Shown piece by piece: positions 46,148 through 58,410 of a stretch of DNA of 64,000 nt. Each line of letters starts with the position of its first letter. The stretch's first letter is position 1. Source of the stretch: Megalobrama amblycephala (taxonomy: Eukaryota; Chordata; Actinopteri; Cypriniformes; Xenocyprididae); contig NC_063044.1 of NCBI RefSeq assembly GCF_018812025.1, positions 41,650,243 to 41,714,242 on the forward strand, read 5' to 3'. The notes under the pieces were generated by a model that saw only the letters and a list, made by a program, of their open reading frames with translations, did no database searches and was not told where the DNA came from. Position numbers and translations under genes: made by a program.

Positions 46148-49100
46148 TCCGCATGTGTCTTTAAATGCAAATGATCTGCTGCTCCCCACCCCATTTCCAG
46201 GAAGTGCTTCCTTCAACAGCTTCTGCCTGTATCAGATACTCTGCCAAATACTAACAAAACATCTGCTTGGTTTTAATTTTCATCTATATCGTGATCACAC
46301 TCACAGACATTGCCGTTCTTCTTCATCATGAAAGTTAATTATCTGTGTGCATTTTAAAGCTATACCAGTTTAACTTTCTCATTTCTCATTTTTCAAGTGC
46401 ACACATCTAGGACTATTTACACCTGGTATTAAGATGTGTTTTGGTTGATCAGTTCACAAGTGGACGACACTAAATACAGGAGTAAACAGGGTGTTAAACG
46501 TTTTGAGTTTGTCCACTTTTTACCACTTCCAGAGGTAGTCGAAAACGCATTCAACTGGATTGCTTTCATTAGTGGAAATACTCTTGTTGTCGAATGTGTT
46601 CGAAGAGCACGTAAACATTATGGGAAGCGTGCTAGCCAGATGAGATTTAAACTTTGTCAGCTGGAGACCAAAGTTTAGTTTAAATACGAAAAAATGTACC
46701 AAGCACAATGTTCTCTGCACTCTGCAGCTATCAGAGCAGAAACAAAAGCTAATGCTGTCCATATGTTCTTCCATCATCATTGGGCATCTATGTAAATTGC
46801 GCAAGCTTATTTTGTCCATTAGATCGAAAGATCTGAAAAAGGCCGCCCATAGACCCTCCCCTCGAAGAAATCAGGACACAAGTGGTTGAAAGTGGAAAAA
46901 AGAGACGAAAAGCTCTGAGAAGAGCTTTAAACTAACCCTCATAACTCCATTGGATCCTCAAACTATTAATAAATCCTGATAACTCTAAACAAATAAGTAC
47001 ATTGTTTTCTTTACTCAAGGAACACTAAAGAAGCAAAGTCTTATTCTAGCATTATACATTATATACATGTATTTAACCAAATCAGACAACATCTCAAGGA
47101 AAGCGTCACTGAACCAAGTATCCAAAACAAAGGTTGCCATGGTTAGAAGTGTACAAATGCTCTGCAACATTTGTATTCCTCGATTGTATTCATGAAAGAG
47201 TCCCATGTGAGTATTTGCTGTAAAATATTTGAAATAAAGAAAATATGAGAACAAATCATTGCTAGAAGCGAGCAGTAATCTCACTTGGTAATCAAAATAT
47301 GCCTTTGGCTTTGTTTTATTTGGGAGTGATTCTTTTCTCTCAGTACATGCAGTATATTCAGTGTCATGGAGTAGTGGCACTGGAGCCTTGTTTTTACATT
47401 CAATCCTCAAATAACTTCATCATGACCCACTTTGGGTAACTTTAGACACTTGTTTTGTTTATGGCTTTCTAACAAAGCACAATGAAATTAGCCCTACTCA
47501 AGAACCCTGTGTTGTTACTGTGGCAAACATTGTTGCTTTATTTAAAAACAAATAAATTTGGAGTTTTTAGTATCAAATTATGGCTTTATTTTCACTATTT
47601 TCCCTTTCATTTAAGCTTTTGCAGGGGTAAGTATATTCCTATAATAACAAACAGATACTATTCTGTGGCCGATGGTTAGAGATAAACAATTTTTCCAAGC
47701 ACTTTAAAATTACGAGATTACAGTTAGATCAACAGTACTTATTATACCCTACGTGAGAAGTGCAAATAGACTGTGGCGTCAGCCCACAAGAGCGTCTCTG
47801 CAGGCTGTTATAATCACTGCTGTAAAGTGAGTTACAGGACACCAGTGGATAAACCCCCACTGCTGCTTCTGAATGAGCCTGTCGACTCAAACAGATCCTT
47901 AAACTGCCTTATTTAAGGGCAGCTTTTATGAGTCTGCTCATCACCAGACGTTACATAGGCTATATAAACAGTGTGTAATATATTACACAATTACGGCCGG
48001 TCTGATAAAAATGCTCTGGAAGAGACACCACAATCTTAGCTAACTCTCATGCCTGCAGAGCTGTAAGATGAACTCCAGGTCTAGAAATCTGACGAAGCCC
48101 TTTATTACTTTATTTATTTATTTATTTTAAGACCTTAAGTTTAAAAGGAACTGTTTTAGTTTAGACAAAATCAAATTAGCTACCCTCAGTCCCTCAAGTC
48201 TTCAGGCACAGCAATGAGTTTCAAAATAGATAGCTGTTTGGCAGCTCTTTTCTAATTCTGCTTAAAAGGCCATCTTACACCAGCATGAATTTCCATGCAG
48301 GTCCAGTACAGATTTTGTATTGGTCTAGCTGGTGAAGCTGGATAATTTCCAGCATCCAAAATATAATGAATAAGTCTGAATTTAAAATGTATTTATTTTT
48401 TTGCTTGTCTGGCTGGCTGGTTTTATAGTTTTAAGTTTTTGACATTTATCTGTTTGTTTTCCCATTTATTGACAGCTCTCCTGTCAACATGTTGAGAGAA
48501 ATCGGAAGTACAGAGGCGTTGTGTGTAAACATGATGATTATTGTAGATCTAGACTAAATGTGAACAGGCATTTACTCATCTCACTTGCACAAAATAAAAA
48601 AATAAAAAGATTCAGTATTCCTCAAAATGAATAAAATCAGTGAAATGCAAAATCAGAATACCATGCAAACCTCCAATAATTAAACATGTTGAATAAAACA
48701 AATATTTGTATGCATTTAATCTCACTTTAATGATCAATGTGCTTGATGGTGACCTTCAATGATTCAGTTAAACCATAAGCAAAAATGACTTTAGAATTTT
48801 TGTTTTTATTGGTGATGCACTGTAAGTGTTAAACTTTTTTCTCCTGCATCCTATTCTTCTTCAATCCAGAATGGCAGCACAGCTGAAAGGTTTGTTTGAG
48901 CTGCGCCCTCTACTGGACAGGTGTGAATTTGCATTTCCTCCAGACTTATTATTTCAATTTTGGTGTGAAAACGCCTTTACATTTACTTTTTTTGTTATGT
49001 AAAAAAAGCCCAGCCCAGGTGAGTAAACGTAACACGTTACTTTTCTTAACCCTCTATGGTACATAGTTGCCAATTAATTTCTACTCATTTCCTTATTATT

Positions 49101-49153
49101 CAGAAAAAATAAAAATACAATATATTGCACTTAGGGAATTAAAAGGGTAGGGC
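46148..49153. other. Intronic stretch, no intact gene
   Basis: Mostly unique AT-rich DNA. 46405-46950 begins ACTATTTACACCTGGTATTAAGATG, which resembles one end of a cyprinid DNA element family; its mirror end was not found. The 131-codon minus-strand frame at 47015-47410 shows no domain or family resemblance. A (TTTA)n run lies near 48109-48126. Confidence 0.45.
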
Positions 49154-49157
49154 TTAA

Positions 49158-50118
49158 AGGTGCCCTAGAACTTTTTTTTTTAAAGATGTAATATAAGTCT
49201 AAGGTGTCCCCTGAATGTGTCTGTGAAGTTTCAGCTCAAAATACCCCATAGATTTTTTTTTTATTCATTTTTTTAACTGCCTATTTTGGGGCATAATTAG
49301 AAATAAGCCAATTCAGGGTGTGTGGCCCTTTAATTCTCGTGCTCCACGCCCCAAGAGCTCGCGCTTGCCTTAAACAACATAAAAAAAGTTCAAACAGCTA
49401 ATATAACCCTCAAAATGGATCTTTACAAAGTGTTCATCATGCAGCATGTCTAATCGCGTAAGTACAGTGTTTATTTTGATGTTTACACTGATTCTGAATG
49501 AGTTTGAGGCTGTGCTCCATGGCTAATGGCTAATGTTACACTGTTGGAGAGATTTATAAAGAATGAAGTTGTGTTTATGAATTATACAGACTGCAAGTGT
49601 TTAAAAATGAAAATAGCGACAGCTCTCTTGTCTCCGCAAATACAGTAATAAACAATGGTAACTTTAACCACATTTAACAGTACATTAGCAACAGGCTAAC
49701 GAAACATTTAGAAAGACAATTCACAAATATCACTAAAAATATCATGATATCATGGATCATGTCAGTTATTATTGCTCCATCTGCCATTTTTCACTATTGT
49801 TCTTGCTTGCTTACCTAGTCTGATGATTCGGCTGTGCACAGATCCAGACGTTACTGGCTGCCCTTGTCTAATGCCTTTCATAATGTTGGGATCATGGGCT
49901 GACATATGCAAATATTGGGGCGTACACCCCGAATGTTACGTAACAGTCTGTGTTATGTTGAAATTCGCCTGTTCTTCGGAAGTCTTTTAAACAAATGAGA
50001 TTTATATAAGAAGGAGGAAACAATGGAGTTTGAGACTCACTGTATGTCATTTCCATGTACTGAACTCTTGTTATTTAACTATGCCATGGTAAATTCAATT
50101 TTTGAATCTAGGGCACCT
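49158..50118. mobile_element. Non-autonomous TTAA-flanked DNA transposon, copy B
   Basis: 961 bp with ends AGGTGCCCTAGAAC.../...TCTAGGGCACCT and TTAA at 49154-49157 and 50119-50122. It matches copy A (1474-2444) across its length with scattered substitutions, small indels and a different stretch near 1610-1660 / 49290-49380. No transposase. Confidence 0.87.
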
Positions 50119-50122
50119 TTAA

Positions 50123-52682
50123 GGTTGCCAATGATGTGCTGTTTTTAATTCACATGAAATTTTAATGTCCCACAAAAACTCACCAGCCACACACAAAAAA
50201 GAGTATTTAAAGCAAAAATAATTAAAATTTCCCTTTGCCACATTCACCACAATGCATTCTGTTATTTCCTTATTCATGAAAGATATATGCGATGGTGCCT
50301 TTAAAAAAAAAAAAATGCTGCCTACTATAATGACTGAAAATGTTGCCCAGTTAGACTAGATTTTGGAACAGATCTAATGATCTACATGTACAGTCAATGT
50401 TGATATTTTGCTATCTGCTATTTTACATTCAATTAAACTCTGGCAGGTTTTTGATGATTTGACATAGAAAACAGCAATGCAGCTTTTCCTGCTGAGAGAA
50501 ACACTAAACAGATGTTATTTTAAAGCCAAGATTTTTAATGCCGAGGAAAAAGGAGGAATGGGATTTAACCCAGATTATAAACACATTTAAAGGATACCAC
50601 TGACTGGGAGCTTGCAAACTGCAAAATTCACAAATACAAACATCACGCATCATTAGACATGCAAAATCGTCTCTAATGTTGGCAGTGTTTCCCTGTGTCA
50701 AAGGAGAAGGGAGTGAATCCATTCTCGACTGATTGATTTTACATTGATTAGATATACAATGACTCATGTATGACTTAAAATGCGCCAAACAACAGCCAGC
50801 GCGGTGCCTTGTGAAACCCTGCGGATTCAGCGTTCACACAGAACGGTGTGGAGGAGACATGATGACCGGTACTTGAACCCCAAATTGCTTGGAACAGGCA
50901 GAGCTGTATCAAGACAAGCCTTTTAGAAGGAATGTTCTCCACTGATAAGTTTTACAATGCCATGTCTACACCAGTACACCAATCAAAGAGAAATAAACCT
51001 TAAGAATTGAGTTTAGAAATAAGCTGCTTTAACGTAACCCTCTTATACTAATACAGAGTTATTCTGATAATAAAATAATCACACAAAAGCATTCGATTCT
51101 AGACATTTAATATACATACATTCAGACCGTATTTATTTATTATAAAATATGGTTAGTGTTTATGATGATTTCTCCAGAAAGATTTCATTAGTCTTAAGCC
51201 TATATGCAATATTTATGTTTGACACAATCAAATCATTAACAGAACTGTGTCATTCTTTAATGTGATTTTTCTCAGTTCATTCAAATGTGTTGAAAAGAAG
51301 CAAAAATAATTCCCACAAGCTAAAGGTGTTTGAAATGACAGTCAAAACGGGATTCATCTTGTGCTATTTTGGACAGTCATGCTGATTATTAGCTATTTAA
51401 ATGCAATGATGCAATTACGTGTGAATCAAAAACACATTTCCATGGCATTACACACATTTCCTGGTGGGCAGCCTTCATAAAAATGCTGTTAATGCCTTTT
51501 ATAGTTGTTCTACATGATCATCCTTGAAAGATACAAACAGATCTATTCAGAAAATCTGCCTTTCATGATGCCCACAAACCTAAACGCATGGTGATAATCA
51601 TGATTCCATCTTTGTTTGTTTGTTTACATGTAGAATAAGGTGAAGCATATGAGCCGAGCAGAGTCTTGGACGCTTGCTGGGCGCGTGCTGAACGCAGCGA
51701 GAGGAAAGCTCTCCAATACGAATAAAGAAAAGCCTAGCTGATGACGGACACATTATTAATGGATTTTCTGTTGGCATGGAGCTAATCTGCAGTGATTATT
51801 GCCCCCTAAAAGGTTCATTATTTCTGGAAGCAATTGATGCAAGCACCTCACACAATTCCCTCAGAGAGTCTACTGGTCCTGCCTTTCCTTACTGCTGGTT
51901 GACACCAAGATAAACCAGAAAAGCTCACCATGCTTATTATAAAATCATTTCTACCTCAAAACTCAGTGCCTCTGCCCAGAGGAAAATTGTATTGCTCTGA
52001 GGTTGCTCTTTCAAATTTAAAATGATCTTTTATTTAAGTTTCAACTTAAATTTCCTTTAAAATGTCCTTGGATACATAGAAATCAAGCCAGATGAAAAAT
52101 GTTCATTTTGAAAGCTCTGATTTCTGATTGTAGATTTGTTTGCAGATTATTTATGTTGAATTAAGTTTATTATTATTATTATTATTATTTTGATCTTGTT
52201 GGCAATTGGTTTTTTCTTGTTTTATAAATTTTGCTAATTTAATTAAATTTAATTTAATTTAATTATGAATAAATTAATTAAAATGGTGAGTAATGCACTT
52301 ACTCCTACTAGCCACTTTGGCTGGTTGAATTTTATATATAATATATACATTTTTTCAATTGTAGTCTTCAAAAAAGGCATCTGAAATAATTAACTTTGCA
52401 ATGTAGTGTTGTCAAAAATATCGATTTTTCAATACATTCCGATACTGAAATATCTGAAACGCTGACACACAATACCAGCTGCACTTTCTTGCTCTCTCTC
52501 CGACTCTGACACAAACCCACCTCCCCTTACTCACTCATTTCATTTGCTCTGGATGAATATTGTTGGTGTTACAGAGGTTGAATTTCAGCATGGGATTGCG
52601 CCGAATTTTACTTAAAATTTTACACAAAATAATGACAAAATGCTGGTCTTGGTGAGTATTCACATAAACAAAGTCAGTTGTT
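50123..52682. other. Intronic stretch with a repeat-poor block
   Basis: 50500-50900 and 51590-51960 are complex and unique in appearance (for example ATTATTAATGGATTTTCTG at about 51750). 52150-52290 is low-complexity (ATT)n/(TTTAA)n. At about 52410-52470 'GTTGTCAAAAATATCGATTT' looks like a decayed transposon end. No coding frame. Confidence 0.4.
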
Positions 52683-52686
52683 TTAA

Positions 52687-53263
52687 AGGGTTAGTTCACC
52701 CAAAAATGAAAATTCTGTCTTTATTTACTCACCCTCATGTCGCTTCACACGCATAAGACCTTTGTTCATCTTCATAACACAAATTAAGATATTTTTGATG
52801 AAATCCGATGGCTTAGTAATGCCTGCATCACCAGCAAGACAATTAACACTTTCAGATGCCCAGAAAGCTACTAAAGAGATATTTAAAACAGTTCATGTGA
52901 CTACAGTGGTTCAACCTTGATGTTATGAAGTGACGAGAATACTTTTTGTGCGCCAAAAAAAAAAGAAAATAACGACTTTATTCAACAATATCTAGTGATG
53001 GGTGATTTCAAAACACTGCTTCATGAAGCTTTGAAGCTTTACAAATCTTTTGTTTCGAATCAGTGATTTGGAGCGTGTATCAAACTGCCAAAGTCACGCC
53101 CCCCAGTGGTGAACTATGATGTAACGAAGCCTCGTTTACTGAAATCACGTGACTTTGGCAGTTTGATACACGCTCCAAATCACTGATTCGAAACAAAAAG
53201 ATTCGAACGACATGAGGGTGAGTAATTAATGACAGAAATTTAATTTTGGGGTGAACTAACCCT
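52687..53263. mobile_element. TTAA-type palindromic MITE, 'GTTAGTTCACCC' family
   Basis: Ends AGGGTTAGTTCACCC.../...GGTGAACTAACCCT with TTAA at 52683-52686 and 53264-53267. The core is a strong palindrome: 'CAGTGATTTGGAGCGTGTAT' and 'AAACTGCCAAAGTCACG' face 'CGTGACTTTGGCAGTTTG' and ATACACGCTCCAAATCACTG (53060-53190). Non-coding. Confidence 0.9.
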
Positions 53264-54092
53264 TTAAATGCATGACTGTTTCGCCAATCATTCTTACATA
53301 TTCGGGTCTTTATCGACCCGGATCTATATCTAACACGGAAGGATCTCTACCTGTCGCGATAATATAAAACTCCTCTGATATTAGAGTAACAATTACAGAA
53401 GAATAAAATAAATCATATTTTGTTACCTTTTGGAGCTTGAAAGGGCTCAGTTTGAGCAGATGTTTTATGCCATCATCACTTTCCTCATCAGAGCTCATTT
53501 CCCAGTAAATTAAGCAAATAATGGGCTAGTTTTATATTTGAGGTCACGAATATGAGCCCATTCGCGATCTCAAATGTATTATCAAAACTATATAACTTTT
53601 TAAGATCTTCAAAATCAATATTTGGATCGCTCTAGCTTCACCAGATCCATCCAGTAACAGTTACAGTCATATTTGATTGCCTTCAGTACTTGCTCTGCAG
53701 TAAATCGCTGAGCCATTTCATGTTTGTTTTATTATTTCGTTTTCTGTCTGAATGAGTCGTCACTTCAGCATTGTGTATCAGACATTGCCACCTTGTGGAA
53801 TAAAGGTGAATTGCACTTTTTCCGTCATCTAAGATTCAATTGTTATAAAAAAATATACGTACACTGATACACACCTGGGGTCGTTCGCGACCCTATACAA
53901 TTTTTACACAAAATGAACGCAAAAATAGGCATTCTATTATAATTTTAGGATTTTTTTTCATGTTATATTCTTTATAATGAATTGATTGAGGAATACCAAG
54001 AAGGTTGATGTCTAACTTTAAAAAAATGAACGAGGAGGAGGGTAGTGAATGATGTCCCGGGTCACTAAAGACCCGAGGTATGCATTAAAGGG
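53264..54092. mobile_element. Non-autonomous piggyBac-like element, copy 2
   Basis: It matches copy 1 (10935-11772) almost throughout. Right end AAAGGG before TTAA (54093-54096). The left end starts TTAAATGCATG and is fused to the preceding MITE at a shared TTAA. The three GGGTC-N6-GACCC palindromes are conserved at 53305-53320, 53879-53894 and 54059-54074. Confidence 0.85.
53310..53716 (-). pseudogene. Remnant of a piggyBac-like transposase N-terminus (copy 2)
   Basis: From the ATG at 53716 the minus strand reads MAQRFTAEQVLKAIKYDC, then a shifted frame SDPNIDFEDLKK. A separate ATG at 53498 opens MSSDEESDDGIKHLLKLSPF and continues to 53310. The arrangement equals that of copy 1, so the truncation predates their dispersal. 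The catalytic domain and Cys-rich tail of piggyBac are absent. Confidence 0.45.
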
Positions 54093-54578
54093 TTAAGTTA
54101 ACGTAAACAGTTGAGAAAGAAAATGCAGCATAATGGATCCGTGTGTCAGGTATTAAAGTGAAAGCAGCCTAATATGCCAGTTATGGCAGTTTTTCCCCAT
54201 GGTATCAGTCAAAACTGTGGCCAGTGAAATGCTGAGTGGCTAGTAACTTTGGAAAAGTCACTAGCCACAGTGGCTGGTGAGCAAAAAAGTTAATTTAGAT
54301 TTTTGGTTATATGGGTCGGTGTTATTTTAGTATTATTTACATACTAGAATTTAGTATAATTTTGAAATAGTTATTTTCAGTTTCCATTTTAATTTTAGTT
54401 TAAGTTTTTGTAATTGTAATGTGTTTTTGTCATTCTATTAGATTTTAAAAATGTATAGCTTTAATTCTTTTTATTTCAGTTTTAGTAATTTTAGTACTTC
54501 GATTTTAATTTTAGTACTTATTTTATTTTAGTTAGCTGCCATGTCAACATTTCTAAATAAGTTTTTCATCTAAAGACA

Positions 54579-54911
54579 GGAACACACCAAGCTGACGGTC
54601 GGCAGTCAGGCAGTTTATATTCGTCGGCCGACTAAGTTTTCTCGGCTGAAGTTGGTCCTTGTCAGCTTTTTTTTGGCCGATTCGACATGTTGAATCGGCG
54701 TTGGAGCTCGTCGGTCCGTCGGGCCATCTGATCATTCTGATTGGCTGTTCAGCTACTGCCACCTGCTGGTTCGGAAAGGCATTTCATCTCACGCAGGCGC
54801 AGAATGGACATGCTACTTCGTACTACGTCAAGCGTCGGTTTGGTGAGTCAGGCCAACTTTGGACCCAGACGCTGCCGATGTGAGCCAACCCCCATCGGCT
54901 TGGTGTGTTCC
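54579..54911. mobile_element. GC-rich MITE with GGAACACACCAAGC ends
   Basis: GGAACACACCAAGCTGACGG (54579) is mirrored by CATCGGCTTGGTGTGTTCC (54911). The 333-bp interior is distinctly GC-rich against an AT-rich background and contains 'GTCGGTCCGTCGGGCC'. Open frames on both strands show no family resemblance. A clear target duplication was not seen. Confidence 0.75.
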
Positions 54912-55984
54912 TTCATTAATGTTTACAGTAGATTTAATTTTATTCCAGCTTTATTTCAATTACCAAAATTATTTTTAATAGTGATAGTTTTAGTTAACAA
55001 TAACAACTTTTCTCTGAGTGACCTTTGAATTGGTCAACTCACACATCCTAGTTCACATCCAGGGTCCTTATACTGAGTCTTAAAATAACAGCAGCTTCAG
55101 AGATACATACGCCATGGCTGTTCTGGCTGTTGCTCTTGAAGATATTACGAGGCCAGTGAGATTCAGCCACAGTGGGGGGGCCTGAATATGTCTTTCATTA
55201 TTAATAAAGATGTGAGTACAGTCCCTGCCTGACAGCCCTCAAGTCCCACACTGCCTTAATGTGCAACCGGTGACAAGCCGAGAGCGGGAGCACCCACGCA
55301 CACTCGAGCCAGGCTGTTGTCACACCATCCCACCATAACCTGTAATTATTCATGCTGCCTAAGTGCTCCCTACCAGATATTGGGATCATTTGTTAGGTGA
55401 GTTTCAGAGTGAGAGAAAAAGGGAGAGCAAGTAAAAGAGTGAGGGAGTGAAAGAGTATAATCCAAGCTACTATAGTGGAAGTGCCTTTCTTCTCCCTTCA
55501 ACACCAGGGCTTGATTGATTTGAAATTATTTCCTGAGATGTGAACCAGAGAAGCAGATGGACAGAATCACTAATTTAGAACATCTCATCTCTGGTCATTT
55601 CAAAGTCCTGGTGTTTCCTTAAACATGCCACTCAGCGGACTGGCAGCGGTCGAGGCTTCGTCAGGGTGCAGGGCTCAATATTCCTGCTTTAATTCTTCAC
55701 ACAAATGTAATCACCAGGACAGGTTGGGAAACAAATCCACGCTCACAATGATCACTCAAAGGTCAGGGATGCATTTTCTGCAACAAATCTTGTCTAAGTG
55801 GTATTGTAAAAAGTCCCAAAGGAGGGAGAATGCAGTGTATTTTGCAGAAGCGTCAGACTCATTCAAAGACTTAACAAAAAAATCAAACTTAAACTTAGAA
55901 AATTATGAGCGAGTAAATAAATAAATACATAAAATATATATTTATAGTTTTTCAGTGCATGTTCCTATGGAAGCTTGTTTCCGC
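54912..55984. other. Intronic stretch, no gene seen
   Basis: 55040-55700 is moderately complex and unique in appearance. The frame at 55625-55924 has no recognisable motif. Confidence 0.4.
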
Positions 55985-56109
55985 CACTGAATAAAAAATT
56001 ATTTTTATCTCACAAATCTGACTTTTATCTCAGAATTGTGTGATATAAACTTGCAACTGTGAGTTATGAAGTCAGAATTGTGAGATATTAATCTTATTTT
56101 TAATCTTAT
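55985..56109. repeat. Left remnant of the 'AGAATTG' satellite
   Basis: Words such as CTCAGAATTGTG, 'GATATAAACTTGCAACTGTG' and AGTCAGAATTGTGAGATATT match the array that resumes after 57507. The array was thus split by the TA-flanked element at 56112-57504. Confidence 0.85.
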
Positions 56110-56645
56110 TACAGTTTTTCTCAATTGTTTACACACAAATATTGGTACTTGAGACACAATGACCACAGCATGTAGCTCATGCACCAACCCCCTGAACCAA
56201 TTCTGCTAAACTACAAGCACAATTCCTGCTTTACACTCACATTGCAGTTCTAAAACACACTTTTTTCAAAACACTACACACAATTCTCTGCATTTGGCAC
56301 AATTTTCAGGCAGAAAAATCTCTTGTTTTCACAAGGAACACACTGCCATTCAAATATGCACACTGACTCATCACATGGGCAAACACCTGTCACACATTTT
56401 TACAATTAGCAAACAGAGCTTTAGCATAAAAGGGCAACAGGTGAGCTCTTCTGTTTTGGAGCAATGGATGCCAACAATGGAAACAGAGGCAGAGCAGCAT
56501 AGTTTTTTTTTACTGTAACTGTATACAGTAAATTCTTCTGTTGTTTTGTACGGTATGTGCAACTTTGCATTGGTTGGGATGTGCACTGTACATTGTTTTT
56601 GTTGGAAAAATAAAATATATTTGTTACCGTGTATTTGTGTGTTCT

Positions 56646-56720
<75 letters not shown>

Positions 56721-56721
<1 letters not shown>

Positions 56722-57087
56722 TACAAATATTTTACAACACACTTATGTATGTACTGTCTGTAGTAAGTGTAACACTGAACCAAATAAAGACCAAAGTCAT
56801 TATGATGAATGGAGAAGTGTTTTCCATTCATCATAGTGTTTTACATAGAGCACATCAGTGTTCAACTGGTTCTTATAAATGTCTATTCATATGATGGTTT
56901 GTGTGTGTCATCTGAACACAAAATACCATTTTGAGAAGAAAGAACATTGTTTTGAATGTAAAGTTTCATTTTGCAGGAGAATTGAGAGGTTTTGCCCATT
57001 GTGTGTGTGTTTTTTGATTTGTGTGTAGAGTTCTGAGAGTATGAGGCATGCTTTCAGAAAATGTGTGTAAACAATCAAGAAAAACTG
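56721..57087. repeat. 367-bp tandem unit, copy 1 (with 57138-57504)
   Basis: Both units begin CTACAAATATTTTACAACAC, end CAATCAAGAAAAACTG, are exactly 367 bp and differ at about six positions by eye. Each is preceded by a (TA)n tract (56648-56720; about 57088-57137). Confidence 0.95.
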
Positions 57088-57091
57088 TATA

Positions 57092-57137
<46 letters not shown>

Positions 57138-57138
<1 letters not shown>

Positions 57139-57504
57139 TACAAATATTTTACAACACACTTATGTATGTACTGTCTGTAGTAAGTGTAACACTGAATCAA
57201 ATAAAGACCAAAGTCATTATGATGAATGGAGAAGTGTTTTCCATTCATCATAGTGTTTTACATAGAGCACATCAGTGTTCAACTGGTTCTTATAAATGTC
57301 TATTCATATGATGGTTTGTGTGTGTCTTTTGAAAACAAAATACCATTTTGAGAAGAAAGGACATTGTTTTGAATGTAAAGTTTCATTTTGCAGGAGAATT
57401 GAGGGGTTTTGCCCATTGTGTGTGTGTTTTTTGATTTGTGTGTAGAGTTCTGAGAGTATGAGGCATGCTTTCAGAAAATGTGTGTAAACAATCAAGAAAA
57501 ACTG
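57138..57504. repeat. 367-bp tandem unit, copy 2
   Basis: Second copy of the unit described at 56721-57087. It carries the outermost right end of the transposon. Confidence 0.95.
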
Positions 57505-57506
57505 TA

Positions 57507-58410
57507 ATCTTATTTTGAGATATTAATCTTATTTTTATTTTTATTTTTTTCCCCTCAGAATTGGACTTTATAACTCGCAATTGCAAGTTTATATTTCACA
57601 ATTCTGAGAAAATAAGTCAGAATTACAAGATATAAACTGGCAGTTGCGAGAAAAAGTCAGAATTCCAAGAAAAAAGTCAGAATTGTGAGAAAAAGTCAGA
57701 TTTGCAAGAAAAAAGTCAGAATTGCGATAAAAAGTAAGAATTGCAAAATATAAACTGGCAGTTGCGAGAAAAAAGTCAGAATTGTGAGAAAAAAGTCAGA
57801 ATTGTGAGAAAAAGTCAGATTTGCAAGAAAAAAGTCAGAATTGCGATAAAAAGTAAGAATTGCAAAATATAAACTGGCAGTTGCGAGAAAAAAGTCAGAA
57901 TTGTGAGAAAAAGTGAGAATTGCAAGAAAAAAGTGAGAATTGTGAGAAAAAAAAGTCAGAATTGCAAGATATAAACTGGCAATTGTGAGAAAAAAGTCAG
58001 AATTGCGAGATATAAACTGCCAATTGTGAGAAAAAAGTCAGAATTGCGAGAAAAAGTCAGAATTGCAAGAAAAAAGTCAGAATTGTGATAAAAAGTAAGA
58101 ATTGCAAAATATAAACTGGCAGTTGCGAGAAAAAAGTCAGAATTACAAGATATAAACTGGCAATTGTGAGAAAAAAAGTCAGAATTGCGAGAAAAAGTCA
58201 GAATTGCAAGAAAAAAAGTCAGAATTGTGATAAAAAGTAAGAATTGCAAAATATGAACTGGCAATTGTGAGAAAAAAAGTCAGAATTGTGAGAAAAAAAG
58301 TCAGAATTGCAAGAAAAAAGTCAGAATTCTGAGAAAAAAAAAGGCAGAATTGCAAGAAATAACCTGGCAATTGTGAGAAAAAAAGCCAGAATTGTGAGAA
58401 ATTTGAGATA
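57507..58410. repeat. 'GTCAGAATTGCGAGAAAAA' satellite array
   Basis: Tandem units of about 17-20 bp (GTCAGAATTG(C/T)(G/A)AGAAAAA) are organised in longer blocks marked by 'ATATAAACTGGCAGTTGCGA', spaced roughly 75-120 bp. The minus-strand frames rich in FFLAILTF are by-products. One strand is strongly purine-rich. Confidence 0.95.

Larger units (their letters stand above)
56112..57504. mobile_element. TA-flanked element with a duplicated right end
   Basis: Left end CAGTTTTTCTCAATTGTTTA and right end TAAACAATCAAGAAAAACTG are inverted, with TA on each side (56110-56111, 57505-57506). A second complete right end occurs internally at 57087, because a (TA)n tract plus 367 bp is present twice. The ends and TA target suggest a Tc1/mariner-like or related family. 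No transposase frame. Confidence 0.85.

Noticed and set aside
47015..47410. 131-codon minus-strand frame
   Set aside because: Longest frame of its kind in the intron, but without recognisable motif; its length is plausible by chance over 64 kb.
56371..56742. 123-codon frame with an IYIYIY run
   Set aside because: Translation through the TA microsatellite inside a transposon.
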